Source: an uncultured Polynucleobacter sp. (GTDB lineage: Bacteria > Pseudomonadota > Gammaproteobacteria > Burkholderiales > Burkholderiaceae). From it: DNA of 7,466 bases. The stretch covers positions 1-7,466 of the forward strand of contig CALKUJ010000057.1 in the NCBI GenBank assembly GCA_937996825.1, given 5' to 3'. The stretch's first letter is position 1. Every line of letters begins with the position of its first letter. Below are positions 1 through 5,523 of the stretch, piece by piece. The notes beneath the pieces are model-generated. The model saw only the letters and a program-made list of their open reading frames with translations. It was not told the DNA's origin and made no database searches. A program made the translations under genes and the position numbers.

Positions 1-70
1 GCGTTGTTGGATGCTGGTCATGATTTGTCCTGTTTAAATTCGTTTAGCTTGGTTCAATCACTGGCGTGGG

Positions 71-103
71 CCAAAAAAGATGCGCTGCTACGAGCAGCGT
101 ATC
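71..103 (-). terminator. Intrinsic terminator-like hairpin, minus strand
   Basis: Positions 79-89 pair with 93-103 around a 3-nt loop. The stem is 11 bp with one G-T wobble. Read on the minus strand, the stem is followed directly by six T residues (A73-A78 on +), the classic Rho-independent arrangement. GGGCC (68-72) and GGCCC (106-110) can extend the structure with an outer 5-bp stem. No minus-strand gene can be supported to its right, so either it ends an unannotated transcript or it blocks antisense transcription. Confidence 0.55.
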
Positions 104-228
104 AAGGCCCCATCTTTCGACGAAAGGAAGTGAAGTGTCCAATAACCTGCCATGTTACCGCCCAGCACAAACGCCAGCAGTCGCGCCCTCACGACACACC
201 CGTGCATGGCAACATTTCAGTCATCTAA

Positions 229-258
229 GTGCGTACCCGGTGCGTACCGCGTACCCGG
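229..258 (+). repeat. GCGTACC direct-repeat cluster
   Basis: GCGTACC occurs three times, at 231-237, 242-248 and 249-255. GTGCGTACC is repeated at 229-237 and 240-248, and GCGTACCCGG at 231-240 and 249-258. Three copies in 30 bp, ahead of the first gene of the block, look like a regulator or recombinase binding site. The function is inferred only from density and position. Confidence 0.5.
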
Positions 259-393
259 ATTTATAGCCTATCTGTAGACAAATTTGGCGCTGCTGCCCCC
301 CGCATAGGTTCTTGGCGGGGAAGGACCCGTGAATTACAGACCCACCCGTACAAACTTGGTCTTGGCTGGACGACGCTAGGTAAACTGATTCCA

Positions 394-1137
394 ATGAACT
401 CGCAGCACCTCCGTCTGGCACTGACCACCCCATTGGAAAACCTACTGGGCATACCCCAAGGGATTCAGCTTGCCCTTGATGTGCGCGATGGACTCAAGGG
501 CGTCACACCCGAACAGTCCGTTGCAATTCTGAGAGCCATCAACGGAATGATCGAGAGTGCCCTTCTTGCTCACCACGAGTTAATGGGCAGCGAATTCACC
601 ACCCGAAATGACTACCGTGACATCGAATGGCTCATGCAAGCCTTGGTTGATCAAATTCACCTAGTCCCTGCCGGACAAACGAACATCCCAAAGTCCGTTT
701 ATTTTTTGGTGCTTGCGGCATACAAACTGGGCTGCGTGATAGATCAACGCTTGCAACACAAAACACCCACGTTTTCTGCCAAGTCAGTGGCCAATTTATT
801 GGAAGCACAACAAGCTTGGGCTTACGCTGAATTAATCCCACCCCAGCCGACGGTTGAAGAAATCATGGCAAAAGCATGGAGCGAAGGTTTAACACCTGAG
901 CCAATGACCAGTGCTATTGATACGGTTCATAAGGCTCAACTCAAGCGTGCAACAGATGCACGTCACCACACCAACCGCATCGCTAAAAAACAAGCCATTG
1001 ATCTCTACTTCAGTGGCGACTACCGCACGATAGATGCTGCTGCCACATCTATTGCAGAGCAAGTATTTAGAGCACCTGGCACCGTGCGCAACTGGATTTT
1101 TCAGGCACGCCGCGAGCGCGATCTGAGCGGCAAATAA
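394..1137 (+). CDS. Hypothetical protein with HTH-like C-terminus
   Basis: This 247-residue protein belongs to no family I can name. Residues 1-150 look mostly helical. A polar segment at about 150-197 contains QPTVEEIMAKAWSEG. The C-terminal 50 residues (about 198-240) have the look of a helix-turn-helix: KKQAIDLYFSGDY, then a helix DAAATSIAEQVF, a turn at RAPGT and a possible recognition helix VRNWIFQARRERD. This suggests a DNA-binding protein, perhaps a regulator of the element. No signal peptide or membrane segment is seen. I chose ATG 394 although its upstream signal is weak (AGG at 378-380). An in-frame GTG at 229 would add 55 residues across the repeat cluster, which seems unlikely. 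The gene stands before an AlpA gene, and its stop is followed after about 16 nt by hairpins that may end its transcript. Confidence 0.75.
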   Translation: MNSQHLRLALTTPLENLLGIPQGIQLALDVRDGLKGVTPEQSVAILRAINGMIESALLAHHELMGSEFTTRNDYRDIEWLMQALVDQIHLVPAGQTNIPKSVYFLVLAAYKLGCVIDQRLQHKTPTFSAKSVANLLEAQQAWAYAELIPPQPTVEEIMAKAWSEGLTPEPMTSAIDTVHKAQLKRATDARHHTNRIAKKQAIDLYFSGDYRTIDAAATSIAEQVFRAPGTVRNWIFQARRERDLSGK

Positions 1138-1153
1138 ACATCACGACAGTGAG

Positions 1154-1193
1154 CGTCACGCTGCGCGTAGCGTGATGATTGTGCGCGCAGCGT
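1154..1193 (+). promoter_or_regulatory. Two mutually exclusive hairpins downstream of first gene
   Basis: Hairpin A pairs 1154-1163 with 1168-1177, a 10-bp stem with a CGCG loop and two wobbles. Hairpin B pairs ACGCTGCGCG (1158-1167) with CGCGCAGCGT (1184-1193), a perfect 10-bp stem. Both need bases 1158-1163, so only one can form at a time. Neither is followed by a T tract. This could be a Rho-dependent or attenuation-type boundary before the AlpA gene, or a protein-binding inverted repeat. Confidence 0.45.
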
Positions 1194-1259
1194 CTCTACT
1201 AATTTGAAGCCGTATGGCATTCAATAACGAGCATCCCCAAACAACCATGGATGCTCGAT

Positions 1260-1457
1260 ATGAAACACATTCGCCCAACTTTGCCCGAAGCAGGCTTCGT
1301 TAGGCTTCCTCAAATCCTCGCTGTCATTCCCATCAGTCGCTCGGCTTGGTGGGCTGGCGTGCGCGATGGCAAATTCCCCCAAAGCGTCAAGCTCGGCACC
1401 AAGACCACCGTCTGGCGTGTCGAAGACATTCGTGCGCTGATCAATGCCACTCGCTGA
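1260..1457 (+). CDS. AlpA family phage/island transcriptional regulator
   Basis: The 65-residue product has the layout of the AlpA family: a short N-terminus, FVRLPQILAVIPISRSAWWAGVRDG (helix-turn-helix with the conserved S-x-S/W recognition region), then the wing FPQSVKLGTKTTVWRVEDIRALI. The FP-x-x-x-KLG and W-x-x-x-DI motifs are typical of this MerR-like winged-helix group. In E. coli prophage CP4-57, AlpA activates the excision/integrase functions. Here it likely controls element genes, although no integrase of the usual partner type is in view. ATG 1260 is preferred because GGAT (1249-1252) lies 7 nt before it. ATG 1251 is in frame and would add three residues. The product is small and cytoplasmic and is very likely to bind DNA. 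Confidence 0.85.
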   Translation: MKHIRPTLPEAGFVRLPQILAVIPISRSAWWAGVRDGKFPQSVKLGTKTTVWRVEDIRALINATR

Positions 1458-1481
1458 GTCCGTAAAGCCAGATATGAGCTC

Positions 1482-1569
1482 ACGCAGATTCGCAAAATGC
1501 GCATGGACTTGCGCAGCCCCAAACCCAGTCTTAGTGCCGACTTTCGCAAGATTCGCAGGATTCGCAACG
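1482..1569. repeat. Upstream TTCGCARRA repeat cluster
   Basis: Three perfectly tandem 9-bp units lie at 1543-1551 (TTCGCAAGA), 1552-1560 (TTCGCAGGA) and 1561-1569 (TTCGCAACG). A further unit, TTCGCAAAA, lies at 1489-1497, and looser relatives (TGCGCA) lie at 1498-1515. The cluster fills the gap between the alpA stop and the DUF3987 start. A matching inverted cluster lies just after the DUF3987 gene. The arrangement resembles iterons or a multi-site operator. Confidence 0.6.
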
Positions 1570-1625
1570 CGTCATCCTGAAATCACGAAATTGGCCATGT
1601 GCTGCTCACTTGAATCGGAGCATGC

Positions 1626-3104
1626 ATGAAGCTAGGTCATCCCATTCATCACCCACAGCCGCCCGAGTGGGCCAAAGGCCCAAACATTGAGCCGTTGCCC
1701 TTGGCGCGTGAATTACCCCCTGCTTCGTCTTATCCCGTAGATGCATTGGGATCAATTGGTGCTGCCGTGGTGCAAGCCATGTACACGGTTGTTCAAGCAC
1801 CTCCTGCCTTGATTGGTCAATCCATCTTGGCGGCAATGAACCAGGTGGCACAGCCTTATGCAAACGTCTGTATCGATGGACGTGTCTCACCTCTGTCTGA
1901 ATATTTCTTGACCTTGGGTGAGTCGGGTGAGCGCAAGTCTGCTGCCGATGGTTGGGCGCTGGCTGGCGTACGCGCCCATCAAAAGCAACGCATGCAGTCG
2001 TACGAACAAGATCGAACCACCCATGAAAAAGAAATGGAGATTTATGAAACCACAACCAAGCGAATTCTGAGCGACAAGAAACTCAGCCCCGAAGATCGTC
2101 AAGCGCAACTGATCGCATTAGAAAAACCTTGTGCCCCAGTGATGCCGCTGCTGATCGTGTCTGAGCCCAGTACCGAAGCTATTCAACGTCAATTGATCAT
2201 TGGCTTGCCATCCATTGGTCTGATCAATGACGAAGGTGGTCAGTTCTTAGGTGGGTTTGCCATGTCACCCGAAAAACGACTGGGCACCCTAACCACCCTC
2301 TCTCGACTGTGGGACCGAGGTGAGTTTGACCGAGTGCGCGTAGGTGATGGCTCAGGCAGCTATTACGGTCGCCGCTTAAGTCTTCACTTGATGGTCCAAC
2401 CCGCCGTTGCGACCAGCCTCTTGGCAGACCCGCTGGCACGTGAGCAGGGATTTCTGGCTCGCTGCCTGACTAGTTTCCCTCAATCCACAGCTGGTATGCG
2501 CAGCTATGTGGAAGCGGATCTCAGCCAAGACATGGCCTACCAAGCTTATGCCCAGAGGGTGCAAGCACTACTGACCAATCCATGGCCGCTGAAAAGTGAA
2601 CATGAACTGGAGCCTCCACTTTTGTTCCTGTCACCACAAGCTAAACGTGACTGGATTGCCATTTACAACGACTTGGAAGCCCAGCTCGGTCAAGACGGTT
2701 GTTATGTCGGTGTGCGTGCTTTAGCCAGCAAAGCCCCAGAACATATTGCCCGCTTGGCTGGGACGTTTGCTGTGTTTGAAGGTGTGAGCCAAATACAGGC
2801 AGATCACATTGCCCGCGCTTTGCACCTGATGCTGCATTACCTCGATGAGGCATTGCGGTTGTGGGGCGCTGGTCAGGTCAAACCAGAGTTACGTCTGGCC
2901 CAAGAGCTTTTGAGCTGGCTGAGAGAAAAGCTCGGTCCTAACCGCGCTATCTCTCTCACCGAGATTTACCGCAATGGTCCTGCAGCCATACGCAGCGCCA
3001 ATGCTGCACGGCAAGTCATGCGCGTCTTGATGGAACACGGCTGGGTCACCCCGGCGGTTCACCCACGTGCCAAAGAAGCGTTCGAGCTGGTGGTGCGCCG
3101 ATGA
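1626..3104 (+). CDS. DUF3987 (YfjI-type) P-loop ATPase
   Basis: The 492-residue protein matches DUF3987/YfjI-type proteins of prophages and genomic islands in both sequence and length. After a proline-rich N-terminus, residues about 42-90 show the family's helical lead-in (PALIGQSILAAMNQVAQP, then GRVSPLSEYFLTL). The P-loop is GESGERKSA at 99-107, and a Walker B-like LINDEGGQFLGG lies at 199-210. A charged, probably coiled insertion spans about 118-166, and SRLWDRGEFDRVRVGDG follows at 226-242. The last ~60 residues (LTEIYRNGPAAIRSANAAR, then VMRVLMEHGWV) resemble a winged helix. Members are thought to be helicase/primase-related replication proteins of mobile elements, but the biochemical role here is inferred. 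GGAG (1617-1620) lies 5 nt before ATG 1626. The gene is flanked by inverted 9-bp repeat clusters, and its stop overlaps a small ORF by ATGA. Confidence 0.9.
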   Translation: MKLGHPIHHPQPPEWAKGPNIEPLPLARELPPASSYPVDALGSIGAAVVQAMYTVVQAPPALIGQSILAAMNQVAQPYANVCIDGRVSPLSEYFLTLGESGERKSAADGWALAGVRAHQKQRMQSYEQDRTTHEKEMEIYETTTKRILSDKKLSPEDRQAQLIALEKPCAPVMPLLIVSEPSTEAIQRQLIIGLPSIGLINDEGGQFLGGFAMSPEKRLGTLTTLSRLWDRGEFDRVRVGDGSGSYYGRRLSLHLMVQPAVATSLLADPLAREQGFLARCLTSFPQSTAGMRSYVEADLSQDMAYQAYAQRVQALLTNPWPLKSEHELEPPLLFLSPQAKRDWIAIYNDLEAQLGQDGCYVGVRALASKAPEHIARLAGTFAVFEGVSQIQADHIARALHLMLHYLDEALRLWGAGQVKPELRLAQELLSWLREKLGPNRAISLTEIYRNGPAAIRSANAARQVMRVLMEHGWVTPAVHPRAKEAFELVVRR

Positions 3105-3331
3105 AAAAACAGATTTCAGCTTTGCACCTTGCGAATTTTGCGAATCCCGCGAATACCCGCATGGCTACTGGCCGCAGCCCTTCGCAACGGCTTGCGAATC
3201 TTTGCGAATCGCAAAGCCCCATCGTTTCCAACGCTCAGCCTCCCAGCATTCCCTCTATCCAAGAGGAGGCACCTGCACAACTTGATTCAACACAACTCAA
3301 CCAAAACCCGAAAGGACTCACATGCAACTAA
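3101..3331 (+). CDS. Possible small coupled ORF, 76 residues
   Basis: The start codon overlaps the DUF3987 stop (ATGA, 3101-3104), and the stop (TAA, 3329-3331) lies 10 nt inside the next gene, so translational coupling is possible on both sides. The product begins MKKQISALHLANFANPAN, is rich in Ala, Asn, Ser, Pro and Gln, and has no recognisable domain. Its N-terminal half is encoded by the 9-bp repeat cluster, which gives an xAN tripeptide pattern (LAN, FAN, PAN). This open frame could therefore be a by-product of DNA repeats. No strong Shine-Dalgarno sequence precedes it. I consider it undecided. Confidence 0.3.
   Translation: MKKQISALHLANFANPANTRMATGRSPSQRLANLCESQSPIVSNAQPPSIPSIQEEAPAQLDSTQLNQNPKGLTCN
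3129..3216. repeat. Downstream inverted TTGCGAA repeat cluster with palindrome
   Basis: Units TTGCGAATT (3129-3137), TTGCGAATC (3138-3146) and CCGCGAATA (3147-3155) are in tandem. TTCGCAACG lies at 3181-3189 in the other orientation, and further TTGCGAATC units lie at 3192-3200 and 3202-3210. The end forms a 17-bp palindrome, CTTTGCGA-A-TCGCAAAG (3200-3216). The reverse complement of the first three units (TTCGCGGGA, TTCGCAAAA, TTCGCAA) matches the cluster upstream of the DUF3987 gene. Confidence 0.6.
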
Positions 3332-4158
3332 ACCCGTTCAAAAAATCTGGCGCTTATTACAACGGCATCAAAAGCAAATACGACGCTTTGACACGCCAGA
3401 TTGAAAGCACGACCGCCGAGCTGGCCACGGCAAAGGCCAATCACATTCAACGAAACACGGCTTATCAGGAAATGCTCGAGGCTTCAAAGCTGTCTCGGTT
3501 CAGCCCGTCCGAACGGAACGCTCTGAGATATCTCAACGATGCTGAATCTCAAGTCAAAACGCTTGAGTTGCGTCTGCGTAACTTGAATTCGGATGTGATG
3601 GAGTTACGCCAAACCGTCGAGGCGCCAGAGACTTTGAAAAAGGTCAAGGCTGAAATAGCTGCACTTGCACGTCAAGAGGCAGAACTCAACGCGAGATCTG
3701 AAAAAACGCAAAACCAGATCGAGAAATTCGACGAACGAATCACCATTCTTGAAGAGCGCATCGTGCAAGAAACGCAAGCGGCAGCGCAATCGATGCTCGA
3801 GTCTGATGCGGACTTCGTGACGCCTGAATCGCTTTCCAAGCTGGATGTCGAGTTGCGCATTGCCCAGATTACGCAAAAAGAGCTCAAGGCCAAGCAGGAG
3901 CTGTTGCGCAAAGAGCTTGCTTCTCTTCCTCTCAAGCATCGCGAATTGCGTCGCAGTCTTGTCGTCAACCGAGCACTGGTGGCTGAGATTGATTCACGCG
4001 AGGCTTTGCTGCCAGTCATGAAGTTGATCGCCCGAGCAGCCATCACCAAGCATGAAGCTGGACACACCAATCAATCGGATTCCTATGTGATCGACATACC
4101 GCCTGAATTGTCAGATGCAGTGGAGGCTGAGCTGGCATCTGAGTCATCGACCTCATAA
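3322..4158 (+). CDS. Coiled-coil protein, unknown function
   Basis: The 278-residue product is dominated by long charged helices with heptad spacing. One stretch runs at about 15-57, another at 66-165 (LNDAESQVKTLELRLRNLN and onward) and a third at 172-227 (LDVELRIAQITQKELKAKQ and onward). These resemble SMC-like or structural coiled coils. There is no ATP-binding motif, signal peptide or membrane segment, so it is probably a cytoplasmic oligomer or adaptor. The last 40 residues leave the coil and end in an acidic tail. The start ATG 3322 is well supported by AAAGGA at 3311-3316, 5 nt upstream. It follows the DUF3987 gene in the same direction and is probably co-transcribed, so a partner or accessory role for the ATPase is possible. 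That role is inferred from neighbourhood alone. Confidence 0.85.
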   Translation: MQLNPFKKSGAYYNGIKSKYDALTRQIESTTAELATAKANHIQRNTAYQEMLEASKLSRFSPSERNALRYLNDAESQVKTLELRLRNLNSDVMELRQTVEAPETLKKVKAEIAALARQEAELNARSEKTQNQIEKFDERITILEERIVQETQAAAQSMLESDADFVTPESLSKLDVELRIAQITQKELKAKQELLRKELASLPLKHRELRRSLVVNRALVAEIDSREALLPVMKLIARAAITKHEAGHTNQSDSYVIDIPPELSDAVEAELASESSTS

Positions 4159-4163
4159 GAATT

Positions 4164-4293
4164 TGGATGGCAGCGAGGCGAGGCATAGCTGTCATCCATT
4201 GGTGCATTTGTCTGCGCACTTGCACCACTCCTTGGAGCCATGCGACGTAACGCCCGCCGGTGCTGACTGTGAAAGGCATTGCAGAAAACCGGC
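4164..4293 (+). promoter_or_regulatory. Spacer with three consecutive inverted repeats
   Basis: TGGATGGCAGC (4164-4174) pairs with GCTGTCATCCA (4188-4198), 11 bp with one wobble, starting 5 nt after the coiled-coil gene. TGGTGCA (4200-4206) pairs with TGCACCA (4221-4227). GCCGGT (4256-4261) pairs with ACCGGC (4288-4293). The first could end or protect the upstream mRNA, but it lacks a T tract, so I do not call a standard terminator. No promoter is clear. Confidence 0.45.
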
Positions 4294-4317
4294 AACCCCT
4301 AATTTTTGGAGAGATCT

Positions 4318-4746
4318 ATGAAAGTGAACACAACGCGATTGGACATGACCAATCCATTCGCGCAACAGCAGCAAATGTCTGCCAAGGTCATGAACGCAAT
4401 AAACCAATGTCCAACGCTCACGAATGAGAGATGGATGGAGCGGCTCACCGCTACGGATAACGCACGCGCGCACGTCGCAGAAATCTCATCTGTGATGACC
4501 TCTGCACACCCCAACTCTGACGATGTGCAGGAGATGGCATCCACGCATCACTCCGTTGTGTTGTTTCGACGTCGCCGTGCCATGCGCCATCTCACATGGC
4601 AGTTGCGCATGGTCTTGGTGGGATTGCGCCTTGGCAAATCCCTGACCAAGCAATGGCGCACAAGCAAAAAACGAATCAAGCGTCAGCTGCGTCAACACAT
4701 GCACCGCGTCACCCGTCGTCACACCCTCACCTCTGTAAAGGCCTGA
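4318..4746 (+). CDS. Hypothetical protein with highly basic tail
   Basis: The 142-residue protein has no family I recognise. Residues 1-80 are polar, with a Gln run (AQQQQ at 15-19) and several acidic residues. From residue 84 to the end there is not a single Asp or Glu, while 20 Lys/Arg and 4 His occur in 59 residues, beginning RRRRAMRHLTWQLRM. The segment TWQLRMVLVGLRLG at 93-106 is amphipathic or weakly hydrophobic but too charged to be a normal membrane helix. Binding to nucleic acid or to an acidic surface is a reasonable guess. GGAGA (4308-4312) is 5 nt before ATG 4318. An in-frame TTG at 4306 is less likely because the ribosome site falls inside that extension. The next gene starts 1 nt after the stop, so the two are likely co-translated. 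Confidence 0.7.
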   Translation: MKVNTTRLDMTNPFAQQQQMSAKVMNAINQCPTLTNERWMERLTATDNARAHVAEISSVMTSAHPNSDDVQEMASTHHSVVLFRRRRAMRHLTWQLRMVLVGLRLGKSLTKQWRTSKKRIKRQLRQHMHRVTRRHTLTSVKA

Positions 4747-4747
4747 T

Positions 4748-5137
4748 ATGCAAGAAGTCACAAAACCCATCGCGTCACCCACGCCCAACGCACCCACTCC
4801 TAAGGAGATGGAAAACCTCGTCATCAACTGGTTCAAGGCGGGCCTGTCCATCGAATGGATTCCGCTTGATTACACAGAAATCGCGACACCTAATTTCACA
4901 AGCTACTTCGAACACCTGTGCAGTGAACATGCGCCATGGATTCTTCACACACCCATGGACCTTCACAAACTGCCTGAAGGTTTGACGGGGTGGTTGATGC
5001 CCAGCGGGCATGGCGACACATGCGTGGTGTGCGGCTATTGGGATGGTGAAGTCACATTCATGTTGATGACCCATAGCGAGACAGGCGAGGTGGTGACCTA
5101 CCGCACCAGCGGCCACGGCAAGGGGGTTGTTCACTAA
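4748..5137 (+). CDS. Hypothetical protein, 129 residues, CVVC motif
   Basis: I do not recognise this protein. The N-terminal 20 residues are Pro/Thr-rich and probably disordered. Residues 21-80 look helical and aromatic (LVINWFKAGLSIEWIPLDY, then SYFEHLCSEHAPWILH). The C-terminal part is likely beta-rich, with GWLMPSGHGDTCVVCGYWDG at 81-100 and a final SGHGKGVVH. Cys92 and Cys95 (CVVC) with nearby His residues could bind metal, but a second cysteine pair is lacking. No signal peptide is present. ATG 4748 follows the previous stop by 1 nt and has AAAGG at 4737-4741, 6 nt upstream. A transcript shared with the basic-tail gene is likely, and the next spacer contains a strong hairpin. Confidence 0.7.
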   Translation: MQEVTKPIASPTPNAPTPKEMENLVINWFKAGLSIEWIPLDYTEIATPNFTSYFEHLCSEHAPWILHTPMDLHKLPEGLTGWLMPSGHGDTCVVCGYWDGEVTFMLMTHSETGEVVTYRTSGHGKGVVH

Positions 5138-5166
5138 GTCACGCCGTTATCGGCCACAGGTTGTCT

Positions 5167-5210
5167 GAATTGCGCAAATCGCCCACTTATTGCTGGGCGA
5201 ATAGCAATTT
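5167..5210 (+). promoter_or_regulatory. Two-tier hairpin in intergenic spacer
   Basis: TCGCCCA (5179-5185) pairs perfectly with TGGGCGA (5194-5200) around an 8-nt loop. Outside a 5/3-nt internal loop, AATTGC (5168-5173) pairs with GCAATT (5204-5209), and G5167-T5210 can add a wobble. It lies 30 nt after one gene and 70 nt before the next. It is not followed by a T run, so it may be an operator, a leader RNA element or a Rho-type boundary rather than a canonical terminator. No promoter was convincing nearby. Confidence 0.45.
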
Positions 5211-5279
5211 ATGACTTGGCTTATGGCTCAAACAGAGCGTTCATAGAGACCCGTAAACAACCCATTGAAGGAGCCCCTC

Positions 5280-5522
5280 ATGACAACAACCCACCAGGTC
5301 CATGTGACCGACACCAACAACAGGTCTCGCGGCCTGATGTCCGTCGACATCGATTTCGATGACGTCGGCCCTTGCCTGCTGACCCACGATGGTCAGCAAT
5401 ATGTCTTCACCCACAAATCTGGCGTGAACTCAGAAACCGGAGCTGCCGTACGTGAGATGGCAACGCCCTCTGACGCACGGTTGTGGATCACGCTCGATGC
5501 CACTTGCATCTGGGAGGACTGA
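5280..5522 (+). CDS. Small hypothetical protein, 80 residues
   Basis: This 80-residue acidic protein opens the recombinase operon. It looks beta-rich: VDIDFDDVGPCLL, DGQQYVFTHKSG and ARLWITLDATCIWED are short strands separated by turns. No domain is recognised, and there is no signal peptide or membrane segment. ATG 5280 has a very good ribosome site, AAGGAG (5268-5273), 6 nt upstream. An in-frame TTG at 5265 would swallow that site and is rejected. The stop is 1 nt before the DUF2924 start, which points to joint translation. Its place ahead of a DUF2924-recombinase pair suggests an accessory role in the same cassette, but this is association only. Confidence 0.75.
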   Translation: MTTTHQVHVTDTNNRSRGLMSVDIDFDDVGPCLLTHDGQQYVFTHKSGVNSETGAAVREMATPSDARLWITLDATCIWED

Positions 5523-5523
5523 G

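Larger units (their letters stand above)
1..393. other. Leader region without a convincing gene
   Basis: No open frame in this stretch resembles a known protein. The short frames run through obvious DNA structure: a terminator-like hairpin at 71-103, direct repeats at 229-258 and a GC hairpin CCCCGC/GCGGGG at 298-303/315-320. An open frame continuous with the downstream gene begins at GTG 229, but its first 55 codons cross the repeats and have no ribosome binding site I can identify, so I treat it as non-coding. The region may hold an element boundary, an attachment site or control sequences for the gene at 394. Nothing decides between these. Confidence 0.5.

Noticed and set aside
51..73. GGTTCAATC followed by GGGCCA, looking like a tRNA T-loop and 3' end
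   Set aside because: The flanking bases do not form a T-stem, and no acceptor, anticodon or D-arm can be built upstream.
229..393. Extension of the first gene to an in-frame GTG at 229
   Set aside because: The added 55 codons run through direct repeats and a GC hairpin, with no identifiable ribosome site; ATG 394 is the simpler start, though its upstream signal is weak.
1543..1569. Tandem 9-bp repeats as a CRISPR array
   Set aside because: The units are far too short and contiguous, with no spacers and no cas genes.
3604..4070. Two minus-strand frames of 111 and 132 codons
   Set aside because: They are antisense to the coiled-coil gene, and their Arg/Ser/Leu-rich content is what the reverse of Glu/Lys/Leu-rich codons gives.
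5138..5279. Weak -35/-10-like pairs (such as TTGGCT and TTCATA) before the operon at 5280
   Set aside because: The -10 boxes match the consensus poorly and no pair stands out from background.
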